Source: Ficedula albicollis
Lineage: Eukaryota > Chordata > Aves > Passeriformes > Muscicapidae
Direction: 5' to 3'
DNA: 64,000 nucleotides
NCBI RefSeq assembly: GCF_000247815.1
Contig: NC_021684.1
Coordinates: 6,335,814 to 6,399,813, forward strand
Shown here: one piece after another, positions 1 to 12,405 of the stretch
Layout: every line of letters starts with the position of its first letter
Numbering within the stretch: the stretch's first letter is position 1
Program-made: the position numbers and the translations under genes
The notes under the pieces: model-generated
Told to the model about the DNA's origin: nothing
Database searches by the model: none
Seen by the model: the letters and a program-made list of their open reading frames with translations, nothing else

Positions 1-690
1 TCAGCATCATGTCCAGTCAGCTTGTATCTCCAAGGGCAGAAGCACTACTACTGTTCTGGTACTGCTCTGCCTCTGGACAGCCTGTTCCCATGTCTGACCA
101 AGCTCTCAGTGAGGTTTTTCTTGCATTTAAATACAACTTTTTGCATTTCTTTCCTGTCTTCTGACAGGATCTGCCTATGAGCCTTCCCCTTTGCAGGCAA
201 ACAACCCCAGCCCTCTCAGCCTCTCCTCAAACACTAAACACTCCAACCCCTTAATCTTGACCCTGCATTTAACTCATTCCTCTACATCCACATCTCTTGT
301 ACACTGGGAGGTCAACACTGGACACACAGCCCAAATTCATCTCACCAGTGCTGAGTGGAGGTGCATCACCTGCTCCCCTGCTGGCACTGCTCTGCCTGAA
401 GCAGCCCAGGGTGTCAGGTGCCTCCTTTGCCACGAGGGCACTGACTATTGAACAGCCTGGTGTCCACCAGGGCCCCCAAGACCTTCCTGTGCACAGCTGC
501 TGCAGCTGGGGAGTACCCAGGCAGTACCAGTGCCTGGGGCTGTTCCTCCTCCAGGACAGGACTTTGCAATTCTCCTGGTTGAACTGCATCAGGCTCATTT
601 CTCCAGCCTGTCCAGGTCCCTCTGGATGACAGCACAACCCTCTGATGTATCAGCCACTCCTCTCAGTTTTGTATTGCCTTCAGCAGAATA
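1..690 (-). mobile_element. CR1 LINE fragment, 3' part including ORF2 C-terminus (degraded)
   Basis: On the minus strand this reads as the tail of a CR1 non-LTR retrotransposon. From left to right the plus strand shows CR1 landmarks in reverse order: the 3'UTR-like phrase ggacagcctgttcccatgtc (about 72-91), the region with caaccccagccctctcagcc (about 202-221), and the ORF2 C-terminal region at about 399-690 (cctgtccaggtccctctgga at 608-627). The minus-strand translation at 269-637 contains QFNQENCKVL, a remnant of the CR1 ORF2 tail, followed by recognisable but frame-damaged remnants. The copy is 5'-truncated near 690, heavily diverged and non-functional. It may extend left of the window. The part before about 60 is assigned with less certainty. 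Confidence 0.85.
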
Positions 691-3454
691 ATGCTACTTA
701 TAAAAAGGGAGAATATTAATATTTTTTCACAGCTTTCACCAAATATATGATCTTATATGACCCCACAAAGCTGTATGTGAAGCCTGCAGATACGTTTGAA
801 CAAACTGCACATGTGCATGACCAGCTCATAGCTTAGAGACCTCAGATCCAACAGCCAATCTCCTGCATCCATGCTTGAAAAGGAAAAGGGCTATAGAGAG
901 ACAATGATACACATCCTATCCCATCATTCCTTCTTTCTTTTATTTTATTGGTAAATTAAAATTATATAATTAAAAAACTAGCAGCTTCAACTCAGAGAGG
1001 CCACTATCATCTATGGATGACATCCTCTTGTGGGTTTTTATTTGGGATGTGTTTCTGAGATGGTGTCCTTCCCTCTGCTTCCTTACAGAACACACTCCTT
1101 GTTCTCCTGCTTGGATGCTGGTGTGCATCTCCATGGATCCTCTCTCTGCCAGGCTACAGGGGCTGCCTGATTTTTGGGATCATGTGCACAGTGAGAGTCC
1201 AAAGGAAGTAAAGGGGTATCATATTACACCTGCCTATGTCACTGGTGAGGCAGGAACGAGAAGGATGAAAATATCCCCCAGGCAAGCAGGGACTGAAAGA
1301 AGCAAGGCAGAGAAATTAAAGAAAGCACTGTCCTGGACAAGAAGAGGCCACATGGTGCCGTGGCCAAGGGATGACAGCCAAGTGACAGCTGAGTTTTAGT
1401 GGAGGACCACTGAGCACACACAACACTCTGTTACATGGCTTTGCAAGATGAGATAAGCAAGCCAAGATGTCCCAAATCTTTCCCTTTTTTCTACAGGATG
1501 CTGGGATTTCAGAGCTCTTCCCTGCTGGAAGGAGCTGTCTGCCCTGGAGGCTCTCCTGCACTCTAGCACAGCTTTTGGTGTGCATCAGGCTGGGTCCTGG
1601 TGTGTCAGAGCCGACTCAGGCTTGGCCCACTGCGCTTTGTATCGGCCACAAAAGGAGCTGATCCCCCACTGCTGGCAGATGCTGAGCTTTTCTGACGTTC
1701 CATATTTTTAAGTGCTTTTGGGACTTCTGCTCTAAAATGCTTCCCTTTAATTTCCATTTAATTTCCTTAAAATTGTCACTGGAGCTGTTGATATCTCTGA
1801 CGTGTGTCAAATGCATCCTTTTCTCTGCTGTCTCTTTCTCCCCCACTATGCAGTACATATAAAGATTTAAAAAAAGACTTTCAGCTCAGCACTTCACTAC
1901 CTCCTCCATACTTTCTTGAGCGTTCAGCCTCTTTTTTTTTTTTTTATTTAAAAACCCTAACATAATGCACCCAATTGAACACATAATTGTTTCAAGTAGA
2001 GTTTCCCCAGAGAATTATATAATCTCAACCTGTCTCCTTTAGGCAACATATAATCATGCAATCTACTGGCTCTTTGTTTCTCTTCTTTCTTCTTAGTTTC
2101 TTTTTTTATTTTTTTTGCCTCCCCACTACTTGTAATAAGCTTTCTGCCTTGTCTAGACGTTTCTGACATACGCTGCATTTACCTCATATTCAGCTGCTGC
2201 AGCCAGGAGATGCAGCAGTTCTCCTCCTTCCCAAACTACATCCTGGATTTCAACACCCCCTACCTGACAGGTCCTTATTCCAGCTGCTCCTCTGCCAGTG
2301 CTATTTCCACCCCTCGTGGAAAGCTGTGTATTTCCTTCATCACATTGAAGGATTTTTTTTAATGTTGCAACTGTTGCCTGATAAGGGTGAAGGAATCCTT
2401 TTAATGGGAAAATATTTGCAGTGACTGAAATTGGCCACGTTTGATGAAAAACGCTCTTACTGGCAGTCTGAAATAGTGCTGCAGATCTCACTGGGAATTC
2501 TGGGGGGAGCCTCTGGCCAGCTGCAGTTCCTGTGGTGCTGCATTGCTTCACACCTTCAAACCACCATCAGGAGTCCTGGGCAGCACACTAGCACTGGAAA
2601 AGCTCCATGCTCCATAGGCAAAAGCTCTGTCTTCCCCAGCCCAGTCTGAATAAGGTCAGGCCTTCAGCTCATGCTAAGACAGAAATTAAGTTTTCTTTGA
2701 GTTTGGCAGGAAGCTCCTTCCTAGTGCACAGCTTCCACGGGGGCACAGAGAGCAGAAAGAAAAATTATTTGCAATTGTGTATTTAAATGTGTAAATAAAA
2801 TTACCTTGGAGCGAGTTCACATCCCTTCAGAGCTTGCTTTCGCCGACTATCTAGCAAATATATTCCCTGGCAGGAATGTTTGCTGATACAATGGATGACA
2901 TTTTTCAGCCCTTTGTTCAAGGCACCACTGAAATATGTAGTGGTATTTACCTCTCCAACCTGATCATCAGAACTACCCTCATCCACTTGGAGATTAGGAA
3001 CATACCACATACCTGATGCGTCCAAACAGCAAAACTTTGAATCCAAGCAACAGGTTTGAAGATTCCTTTGCACACCCTGAAAAGTCCCAAGTGCCTGCAT
3101 CAGCAACCACCTTACAGAGCAGCTGCAAAGCCCTGGGGTGCTCCAGGGCAGTGAAGAAAGGAGGAAATAGCTTGAAACAGACAGGGTTCCATCCAGGTTC
3201 CCTCACAGGTAACATGTCCCACGTTTACACTTGTCCTATTTTTGAACTTCCTCAGGCCAGCTGACCTAAGAGTTCCTACATTCCCTCACAACCTGCTTCT
3301 TCCTGCCTTTCCAGGCTCTTGTTCCACCAGAAGTAAATTAACACCAGTGACACTGAGACACACTTAAAGTATCACAGCCAGATCTTTCCCAATTATCTCA
3401 CATTTCCACAGCCTGACTGGTGTTAATGCTACACTCTTCAAGCATTTCTTTACT
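691..3454. other. Non-coding, single-copy-looking sequence
   Basis: No gene or recognised mobile element seen. It holds a T-rich homopolymer at about 1931-1946 and a pyrimidine-rich stretch at about 2080-2120. The open frames (for example 1013-1399 on +) have no domain, no plausible initiation context and no codon pattern separating them from chance. Confidence 0.6.
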
Positions 3455-3650
3455 GAGAGGGTAGTCAAACACTGAAACAGGATTCCCAGGGGACAATTAA
3501 TTCCCCAAGGCTGTCAGTGTTTAAGAGGCATTTGGCCAAAGCATGTAACAACACGCTTCAACTTTTGGTCAGCCCTGAATCAGTCAGGGGTTGGAACGAC
3601 ACAATCATCGTAGGTTCCTTCCAAACAAAATAGTCTATTCTACTCTACCA
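3455..3650 (+). mobile_element. CR1 LINE 3'-end fragment
   Basis: Plus-strand CR1 3' tail. It shows gagagggtagtcaaacactg (reverse-complement counterpart of the tail seen in the minus-strand copies), then tcagggg-ttggaacgac, then aggttccttccaaac and a decayed 3' terminus near agtctattctact. It lacks ORF2 apart from the extreme end. Old copy with many substitutions. Confidence 0.75.
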
Positions 3651-4558
3651 TGTGTTTCCTAATTTAGCCAGCCACTGACACTTGCAACCCATTTCCAAAT
3701 TTGCATGGCATCCTCTGCAATACTAGTAATAATCCCAAATATTTCAAATGCATATGCGAGAAATTTAAAGCAATGGTTAGTTTATTTTCAAACATACGTT
3801 TTTGTTTCTCTATTTCCCTTTGAATTTCGGAACCTTGAAGGACTGCATTTACAAGGTTGTTTCAGGAAGTGCCATGTGCTGCTGAAAAGAGACATTTCCT
3901 TGATCCAGGACCTTGGTTTTCAATGAAATTCAATGTAATGTTGCAACAGACTGCTGTAACCCTGATACATATCTCATTTGCAGCACTCGTACAGAAATGA
4001 ATCATTCCTAGATAATGATTTGTGGGGTTCTGAAGTGGCTGTGAGAGAACAGCAGGCTGCACTTCTATGTCTGTCACACCACTTCCAGGTGACCCCAGCA
4101 ATGTGCTCTGGTCCCCAAAGTGCAGAGCTGAGTACACCAGACAGCCCCAGGAGCCAGGAGAGCTGCCCTCTTGTCTTACCCATTGATTCATTCACCAATT
4201 GCCAGGAAATCATAGGAAATTATTCCTTTTATCCCTCCCAGAGTGGGCTGTGAGAGCTGTTCCGTGGGGGGAGCAGCAGCTCTCTGTGACCAGGGACTCA
4301 CAACAAACACCATGCCATTATTCCTTGTCAGCTGTGTTGTTCTCATGGCAGGACCACAACACTGACAACAGCCAAGCAAACTTCTGCAACTCCATACAAG
4401 TGTGGTAAAGGGAAATTAATTAAAGCCCTTCCCCCATTTAGATGCCATAGGGAGGTCACAGAACAGCCAAGCAATATGAACTCTTGGAGCTGATCTTTCT
4501 TTTGGTGAACATCCGCTGGAGTTATGTTTAAGGCTGTGTTTTAGGTTGCAATACAGGA
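3651..4558. other. Non-coding, single-copy-looking sequence
   Basis: Nothing recognisable between the CR1 fragment and the solo LTR. Short open frames on both strands overlap each other around 3860-4410 without any shared domain. Confidence 0.55.
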
Positions 4559-4827
4559 TGTGACCAAAAGTGTGTATTCTATCACCATCTGCTGAAACCA
4601 GGTGGGGCAGTGATCCTTACCTCTGTGGGAGATATTCTCTGCTAATGGGCCATCTGTTAAAAACAGGTGGGGCAATCATCTTTATCTTTCCCACAGCCCA
4701 TCCTCCCTCCAGGAAGATATCATCTGCTGATAATGGGCCATTAAGTCCCACTGCATGGCTGATAAAATTACATCATCCCACTGGGAGATGCTCCAGCCAG
4801 GGGGAGGAGCCAAGTCTTTCCTACCTA

Positions 4828-4835
4828 GATAAAAA
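4828..4835 (+). promoter_or_regulatory. TATA-like box, LTR copy A
   Basis: gataaaaa within the LTR, downstream of a ggggaggagc G-rich box. It is the expected retroviral promoter position in this LTR type. Activity is not shown by sequence alone. Confidence 0.45.
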
Positions 4836-5177
4836 CTGAGATTTGGAACACCAAAGCAGCCCTTACACACTGGTTTCCAGAGGAAAACTGCACCCTTCTA
4901 CAGAACCACATCTGTCACTGCAGGAGGACTGCAGCCACCATTTAATGAGACTGCCACTAACACCCTGACTGACGGGGTGTCAGGTTGTATTCTGCCTCTG
5001 TCAGTGTTTTGGGTTTGTTCTTTGTAATACTGTATCTTTCCCACAGCCCATCCTCCCTCTAGGAAGATATCATCTGCTGATAATGGGCCATTAAGTCCCA
5101 CTGCATGGCTGATAAAATTACATCATCCCACTGGGAGATGCTCCAGCCAGGGGGAGGAGCCAAGTCTTTCCTACCTA

Positions 5178-5185
5178 GATAAAAA
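5178..5185 (+). promoter_or_regulatory. TATA-like box, LTR copy B
   Basis: Second identical gataaaaa, 350 bases after the first, created by the internal duplication. This is the copy located correctly relative to the AGTAAA poly-A signal and U5. Confidence 0.45.
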
Positions 5186-5403
5186 CTGAGATTTGGAACA
5201 CCAAAGCAGCCCTTACACACTGGTTTCCAGAGGAAAACTGCACCCTTCTACAGAACCACATCTGTCACTGCAGGAGGACTGCAGCCACCATTTAATGAGA
5301 CTGCCACTAACACCCTGACTGATGGGGTGTCAGGTTGTATTCTGCCTCTGTCAGTGTTTTGGGTTTGTTCTTTGTAATACTGTATTTCTATTTTAATTTT
5401 CCT

Positions 5404-5409
5404 AGTAAA
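5404..5409 (+). other. LTR polyadenylation signal (AGTAAA variant)
   Basis: AGTAAA just after attttcct in the LTR R region; AGTAAA is a known weaker poly-A hexamer. Inferred from position in the LTR. Confidence 0.4.
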
Positions 5410-5556
5410 GAACTGTTATTCCTATTTCCCATATCTTTGCCTGAGAGCCTCTTAATTTCAAAATTATAATAATTTGGAGGGAGGGGGTTTACATTCTCCA
5501 TTTCAAAGAGAAGCTCCTGCCTTCATTGGCAGACATCTGTCTTTCAAACCAGGACA

Positions 5557-8500
5557 GGCTGGAGGGTCTCCACTTGCTCTCCCTACTTTGGTAAAATATC
5601 TGCAAGGGAACTTTCATTGGATGCCTCTCCTCTCATCCCAGGTAGAAAGCCAGAGGGTTGTATCCTAGTTAATGGGAAAGCTGGGCTTGTACCTCAGTTA
5701 TTCCCTGGTGTTCCAGCTGCATCCTTCCATGGAGCTAAGCAGGGGCTGTTCCATGACAATCATTTGCTGCTCTCAGTCCTGCAATGGCCAGGGCCTGGCC
5801 ACCACATCTGGCAGCAGTGCCCTGGGCCACTACTGTGTCTTAGAGAATGGTTTCATTTCCTAACATTGTTGTGTGTGAATGTTCCTCCTCCACTGGCAGC
5901 ACCAACGCACCAGAACGTTAATGAGAAACTAACGAAGAGAGCCAGGCTAATGCAAAACAGTAATGAAGATAAATGTCTCCCCAGAGCAGAGGCTGACAGA
6001 GACCTAGTGCACCACAACAGCATTTAGAGGGTCAAAAGTGGGTCAATGAGAGCTAATTAATAGCAATTCTCTCTCTTATTCTTAATCACAGAGTGATGTG
6101 TAGGGATTTCAAACAAGCTGCTGTTCCATTCTAGATGCTGAATTCCCAAACTGGGAACCACAAGCCATGCAGGAATTTGATGGAATATCTGGGCATAGAT
6201 CTGTCAACTGGGAAACAAGCAGAGCCAAGAGACTGGGCAGGCTGGGCTTCATCCCCTGAGAGCAACTAGAAGTTTTTATTTTGCAGATGCATTATGACTT
6301 TGTGTAACACAGCACAGGACCTCAGTAGGGTCCTGCCTACTTACTAGGGCAGCAAGTGATGCCTAATCAGGAATTTCAGGTTCCTCCTCAACAATAAGCT
6401 CCTGACATCCTCCAGAAGCCCTTGGAGCCAGGAATCCTTTAGTACAATTTCCTGATGCTCAGCCTATCACCAAAGAAGGCTAGATTTGTACATGGCCTTA
6501 ACAAAACTGTCAGAGGATCTCATCAAGGGCTGTCACCACAGACACATTATTATTGGACTGAAAAGCTCCTGAACACAGAAGCAGCACAGGAAGACCCTGT
6601 AACTCTGGGGAGATTTGCCATTTAGGAATTTGACCAAGTTCCCAAGCCTGTTTCTCACTTCTTCTGTGACCTTACTTCACTTCAGCCCCCTCACCTTGAC
6701 TCCTGGCCCATCAGAACTGCACGAAGCCCCTTTGGTGGCAGAGCAGTGTAGCATCCCAGGGAGTGTTCCTGCCTCTGGTGCTTGTGTCTGTGCTGCCTCA
6801 TGCAACAGCCTTTGCCAGGCCTTCAAGACATGACCATCATACCCACGTGAGGAAGATGTTTCCATTCCTCCTTTGCTTGCCCTGGGTAAACCCACACAAG
6901 AGGGAAAAATAGCCAGCAATTCCTCTGGGGGCCACCCTGTGCTGAGAGGTTGTACTGGAGAGGAAAGCACCAAGCTTGGCTGCTCTAGATGAGCCATAAA
7001 GCAGCACTTAGGATTCCTGTCTTGCCTGGCTGGAGCCCAAGTGGAAGCAAATCCTCTGCAGGCAGGGCTGTCCTGCCAGCTCCATGATCCCACAGCAGGA
7101 AAACACGCTGGGGCTAAAGAAAAATCAATGACTTGGCACATGTTTTTGCAAGGCTGCATTCAGAGAGGTGACTGGCACTGAAATTGCCCTACTTACCACA
7201 AAAAGCAGTGACAGTGCCACCACCACAGCAGGGGACTGACAGAGTCCAGGCCTTGTTTCAGCCCTTGTGCTGTAATTGGAGCAGGCTGTGCTGCCAGCAG
7301 CAGGATCCTTTACAAAAACAAAACTACATCTCCCACTAAGCTTTCAAAGGTAAGACAGCTGCATCTAACTCTTGTTGCGCTGACATCCCACACCAGTCCA
7401 TGCCCACTGCCCAAGGGAGCACAGAAGTGAAGGGGGAAGGAAATCAGTGCAAAGATTCCCAGTAGTTCTGCAGTCAGGGATGCTGCAGCACCTCTGCTGG
7501 AACATCAATGTCTGGGTGAACATTTCACCTTTGAGAAACATGCAGCTTTACTGCTGGATAAACAAGAGTCACTTCACACATCAGCACAGCAAACTCAAAT
7601 CACCCTGAGCCCATCTGACCTCTCACATGGTGAGCATCTCATGTCCTTCTGCTCCGCCACGAGCAGAGACTGAAATGGGCATAATCAGGGGCTGGTTGAG
7701 ACTGTAGGTCTGTAACTAGTGGTAATCTGTGCCTCTTGCTAGGAATGTGCTGCCCATGCACTCAGGGAAAACGCTGCTCTCATTTTAATATTTTATTAAA
7801 GTTACTTAGGTATTCTGCTAAACTGAGTTTTTAAAGGAAGTACTACCCACTGCCCACTGATAGCAAAAGGACTTAAGCACCTAATTCTGATGGGCTCCTT
7901 TGAAAATCCTTGATTCCAATGCTCAAAGGTCTGCTCTGAATAGCCAGATCATTGCCCATATCATGTGTGTGCTCTTAAATGATTGGCAGTGGAGCTACCT
8001 TACACTGATTCACCTTCTTCTGACTCACAGTCATTTATTTGCACTATATCCAGCCCCAGCAATTGAAACAATGATACATGTTTTCCACACGTTCACAAGG
8101 GAATCCATTAACACCGTGAATGCACAGCTTCATGTCCAGCCATGCCAGGCTTCCCTAACTTCTCAGCCAAGTAAAACCAAACAGATCTGTTCTGAGCTGT
8201 AGGCATGCTGAACCAAATCATAATTTCTAAAATTTCTAAGGAAATACTATTCAAAAAAAAAACTCCTTTTCCCCATTTTAAGGCAAATTCTAGCAATGTG
8301 AAGGCTGCCAGGCTCAAAGACAAAGCACTTCCTCTTTGCTACAGAACTAGTCCCTCCTGGCTGGTCTTGGCTTGTGCCTCCACTCTGTGAAGGAGGGAAT
8401 GCTGAGAAGGCCCTCCTGGCTCTATGGTGCTTTTCTAGTTTGGGTTTACAAGTGCCCAGCAGCTGGTGCCAGCTGTGACACAGCTGTGCCCAGCACAGAA

Positions 8501-11478
8501 CCAAACAGCTCCCAGCAAGGTCCTCATGAGCCACGTCCAGCTGTGACACGAGGCTCTGAGCCCCTGAGCTCCTCCCAGCACTGTCCAAACTGGTGACCTA
8601 ACACCCAGAGCCCAGGAGGGGCCACTTTCACACTTGGGTGCTTCTGCAGGGATGGCTGGCCAAATAAAAACCAGCAGAGGATTGGTTTCACCCTCTAAAT
8701 CTAACTGCCCACTTAGTTGTATTTCTAGACTTGTGTTAGGCAGTGGAGAGACCCCAAAGCCCCTGAAATTGCAGGACAGTGTCACATAGCAGCCAAGGTG
8801 CTGGGACAATAGCAAATTTGGATATATTTGAGCTAAACCATTTATCTTGGCATACATCACACCATGTCTGACCACTTCCTGAGATGAACCAATGGAGATA
8901 AAACTGCTAATTTGAGTTTCAACCCAGAGCAATGCTCTTGGATTTAGCTGAGTCCAGAGTTAGGGAAACTTCTCCCAGAGCCTGACTCTGATTCATTCTT
9001 CGAACTTTGAATCACTTGGTTTTAGCTCAGCCACCAACTCCAGCTAAGAGCAAGATGACCATGTGTAGTTCCCCCTGGGAAATACTCACCGGCTGCCTTC
9101 CCACAAGAGAGGAACTGAGATTGCTCCAGCTGTGCCAGCTCTGTGGGAAGCAGTGGGTGGCAGGGGCAAAGAACAGCCAGCCCCAGGACAGGATGGATTT
9201 CTGTGTTTCAATTTGCTTTTTTATAGGCTGAAGGCAGACCTTCAGACTCAGTGAAGTTCAAGGGGATGTGAGCTCTCTGTTGGGCTTCTTGGGCATGTTA
9301 GTCCTTACAGCAGCCAGTTTAACTGGGAAAGGAAGGAAGGTTTGGTGCCAAGCAGATCACTCTTCCTTGAGCAATGGCAGCAGAAAGCTGTTTTGACAGA
9401 CAAGCTCTGTCAAAGCTGTTCCACAACTGCTCTGTCTCCAAGTCCCACTGTTTCACATTTTCTGTAGTCCTCACAAGCAATTGGATAGGCACAGCTGGGA
9501 GCTGAAGAGAAGCTGCTCAAAATCTCCAAGCCCCAGCTTTGGGGCCACTGAAAACAAGCCATGCCTGGGTGGAAAGATCTACTGAAGCCATCAATGTCTT
9601 TTCAGCAGCACATGCAGGCAGTGTGGTCTGTTTGCTGCTGTCGTGTTGTAAGAGTATGGGAGCACCTTGCAGCTTCCTGGCTGGATCCAGCTAGGGCTCT
9701 CACACCTGTTCTAACATCAAACTTTCACTTTGGAGATTGTCACTAGCCAAGCTATGCTGGAGGAATACAATGTGGCCACCAACCTGCCATGAAGGTCAGA
9801 TCAACCCTGGTTTTTGAGGATTTGTCTGGACCACCCCCACTAAGGATCTTGCAGATCTCGCCTGTGGAGCTGAAACAAGTCTGCTTTGCCTTTAAAAAAG
9901 GGGCAGTGCTAAACAGGCTACTTTTGTGACCCACTTGCATGCCAGAGACTCAGCTCCTCTAAAAATTAGGAGCATTAGAAAAGACTCTGCAGATAGCCTG
10001 TGTCACATTAAAAACTGAGCACTAAGCCAGGCTCAAAGAGCACAAGGCAAAAGGGAGCCATGGCTGTCCCAGCTGCGCAGCCAGGTAACCACTGCTGGGC
10101 AGGGCCAGGGATGGTGTGAGGCTGGGATGGAAAAGTGCCTTCAGCAGCTCCCAGCACTGTGCTCAGCACTACAGCTCCTTGGACAGGCTCAGCACAGCGG
10201 CCAAGCCTTGAAGCTCTGCGGCAATCAGTGCTGAGCTCTCCAGGGACTCCTCTCAGGTGTCAGGCCCTGATCAAAGCAGGTCACAGCAAGGAAGGGAGGA
10301 CTGAGATAGGCCCATGATTTGTGGCCAAGCTCTGACTTTATTGCCAGGACCCAAAACCCACTTGGCTGTGCTCACAGGACTGCACCATCCCTGTGCTGGG
10401 GCTGGACCCGAGTTCTGCTCAGCTCTGTGCTGAGTTCATCCCTCTCCAGCAACCAACCCTCAGTGCTCCTCCACCAAAAAAGTCACTGAGACAGTTTGTG
10501 TTCCTGCAAAACCCCACAGAGGCACAGCCCGCAGCCAGACTTGGCTGGCTGTGTGTGGGGGGTGACCTTGAATCCCCACAGTTCTCCACTGGGTGCTCCA
10601 ATGATAAACACACCCCACACCATGCTGACTACTCTGGTGGGTGCATAAATCAAACCAATTCTGAGCTATGGCTCACAGGAAGCTGTTCTCAAGGTGGTTT
10701 GAAACTGCCTGCCTTCATTTCCTCTAAGGAATTTCCCTCTAGACTTCTAAGGGTCATTACAGATCTGTGAGGGGCAACAAATGCTTGTAAGATACATAAT
10801 TGAATGGAATAAATAACAACTAGTGAAATGTGAGGATAAGTATTAAAACTGACTAAAAGCCATCCAAGCTGAAGAGAATTAAAAATACATGAAACCCAGC
10901 TACAAGCCTAATGAACAATTGCTTCCCAGCTGTTCCTAAATCATCTCTAAAATCTATTTTTAAAAAGTACTTTAAAAATTATAGATTACAAAAGAAAAAA
11001 GTAAGAAAAAGGAAATCAAATAGGGCCTTGTAAGGATTCATTTAAACTCTACATGTAAAATAATTCTGGGCTCCTACTTCTGTCCAGTATGGATTGTAAG
11101 AAATCCCCAATCACTTTTTTGCCCATTTCAGCAGGTTCTCTCTCCCTGTGCCTCCTGGACACTGTGTGCTCTTCCAGTATTAAGGACAGCCAAATGCAAT
11201 TTAGCCAAATTCACACCTTTCACTCCATAATCTGAGATCTCTGCCTCAGCCTTGTGTGCGGGGATGGAGGGCCACAAAAGGTCAAATGCACCATTTGGTA
11301 ACAGCCTCTTCCTTTTCTGGGCTTCCTTCAGCCTTTTGTTCTCCTCACAGGGGCAGCTCCCAGCCCTGAGACCCCATCTGCTCTGGGAGCACGCAGCACC
11401 TTTTGGTCAGGAAATGGCCGGAGCTCCTCATAGCACAAAAGCCTCAGTTTAGCACAAATCCAATTTTAAATGCAAAAG
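5557..11478. other. Non-coding, single-copy-looking sequence
   Basis: No CR1, LTR or gene recognised over almost 6 kb. Open frames up to 165 aa (8435-8932, minus) have no domain. A patch at 5885-6115 looks like a conserved non-coding element and is listed separately. The 10780-11050 stretch is AT-rich. Confidence 0.55.
5885..6115. promoter_or_regulatory. Candidate conserved non-coding element
   Basis: The patch carries several homeodomain-type cores (gttaatgag, gctaattaatag, cagtaatgaag), a few retained CpGs (aacgcacc, aacgttaat, taacgaag) and little low-complexity sequence. This composition is typical of conserved enhancers but is not proof. Conservation cannot be judged from one sequence. 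Confidence 0.25.
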
Positions 11479-11726
<248 letters not shown>

Positions 11727-11809
11727 AAAAAAAAAAAAATGGCAGCAAGCCATCAAGGTAGCAGAGTGTGATGGGTATTAGCCATGCACATCAGTGTCCT
11801 GCTGAATCA

Positions 11810-11855
11810 GGGCCACGGCCTATCGATTACGACGCTACATTAGTGACGTAATTTT
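11810..11855. promoter_or_regulatory. CpG-retaining segment with CRE/ATF-type site
   Basis: Several CpGs sit within 46 bases (ccacggc, tatcgatt, tacgacgct, tgacgtaa) although the surroundings are CpG-poor. TGACGTAA at 11844-11851 fits the CREB/ATF bZIP consensus. Retained CpGs suggest constraint or lack of germline methylation. This is inference only. Confidence 0.3.
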
Positions 11856-12349
11856 CTCAGAAGTGATGGTGGAGTCTGGATCTTGGCCAAGGCTGTCCAA
11901 CACACACAGCATCAACAGTCCCAGCAACAGCCCACGGACCTGCCCCCACAGCCCCCTGGACATGCCCTGTGGCTCCAGCACCGTGGGTCCCCAGGGGTGG
12001 CAGCACCTTGTCTTGCCAAGACATGAGCAGGGGCAATCAGTGCTGATTGCAGGTGGGCTGTGCAGAGGTTGATACTGGGCCTGTTTGGTTTAACTCAGCA
12101 GGCAGCTGAGTGCCACGGAGCTGCTCACTCCCCACAGTGGGATAAGGAGAGAATTAGGGAAAAAAGCCATTCCCCCTCGTTCTGTCACTAAATGCTCTTG
12201 TAAAAATTGCCTCTCCATCTTTTTTATTATCAACATTATTCTCCTCCTAATTCCAAACCACAACACTGTACAAGATTCTAGGAAGAAAATGAGCTTTACC
12301 CCAGCTGAAACCTAGACATGATGTGTCCTAAAATGTGACCTAAATGTGA

Positions 12350-12405
12350 CCTAATTAATAAAAATTAATTGACTAACATTAATCAAGTAAAATTCATTAG
12401 CAACC
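12350..12405. promoter_or_regulatory. Cluster of TTAAT/TAATT homeodomain-type cores
   Basis: Within 56 bases the sequence holds ctaattaat, attaattgac, cattaatcaa and attcattagc, preceded by a 12-bp-period repeat of aaatgtgacct (about 12331-12352). It could be an enhancer core or simply AT-rich drift. Confidence 0.2.

Larger units (their letters stand above)
4683..5384 (+). repeat. 350-bp tandem duplication inside the LTR
   Basis: Copy A runs from 4683 to about 5032 and copy B from 5033 to about 5384. By eye they differ at only two positions: the c/t before aggaagatat and the acggggtg/atggggtg pair. Each copy carries the TATA-like box and flanking promoter-proximal U3/R sequence; only the second is followed by the poly-A signal and U5. 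The junction shows a tat microhomology. Confidence 0.93.
4559..5556 (+). mobile_element. Solo LTR of an avian endogenous retrovirus (TguLTR5-like), with internal duplication
   Basis: The sequence starts TGTGACCAAAAG at 4559 and runs through LTR-like parts in order: U3 with ccatctgctgaaaccagg, a TATA-like gataaaaac, tcagtgttttgggtttgttc, a variant poly-A signal AGTAAA at 5404, and the U5-type end with ttataataatttggaggg. From memory this order matches passerine TguLTR5-type LTRs. No gag/pol/env sequence is adjacent, so it is a solo LTR. At about 1 kb it is longer than expected because 350 bp are repeated in tandem. A possible 5-bp target duplication, CAGGA, lies at 4554-4558 and 5550-5554, but using it would end the LTR at 5549 without the usual CA, so the right boundary is uncertain (5549-5556). 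Confidence 0.8.

Noticed and set aside
1013..1399. 128-aa plus-strand open frame
   Set aside because: No recognised domain or family; nothing around it indicates transcription.
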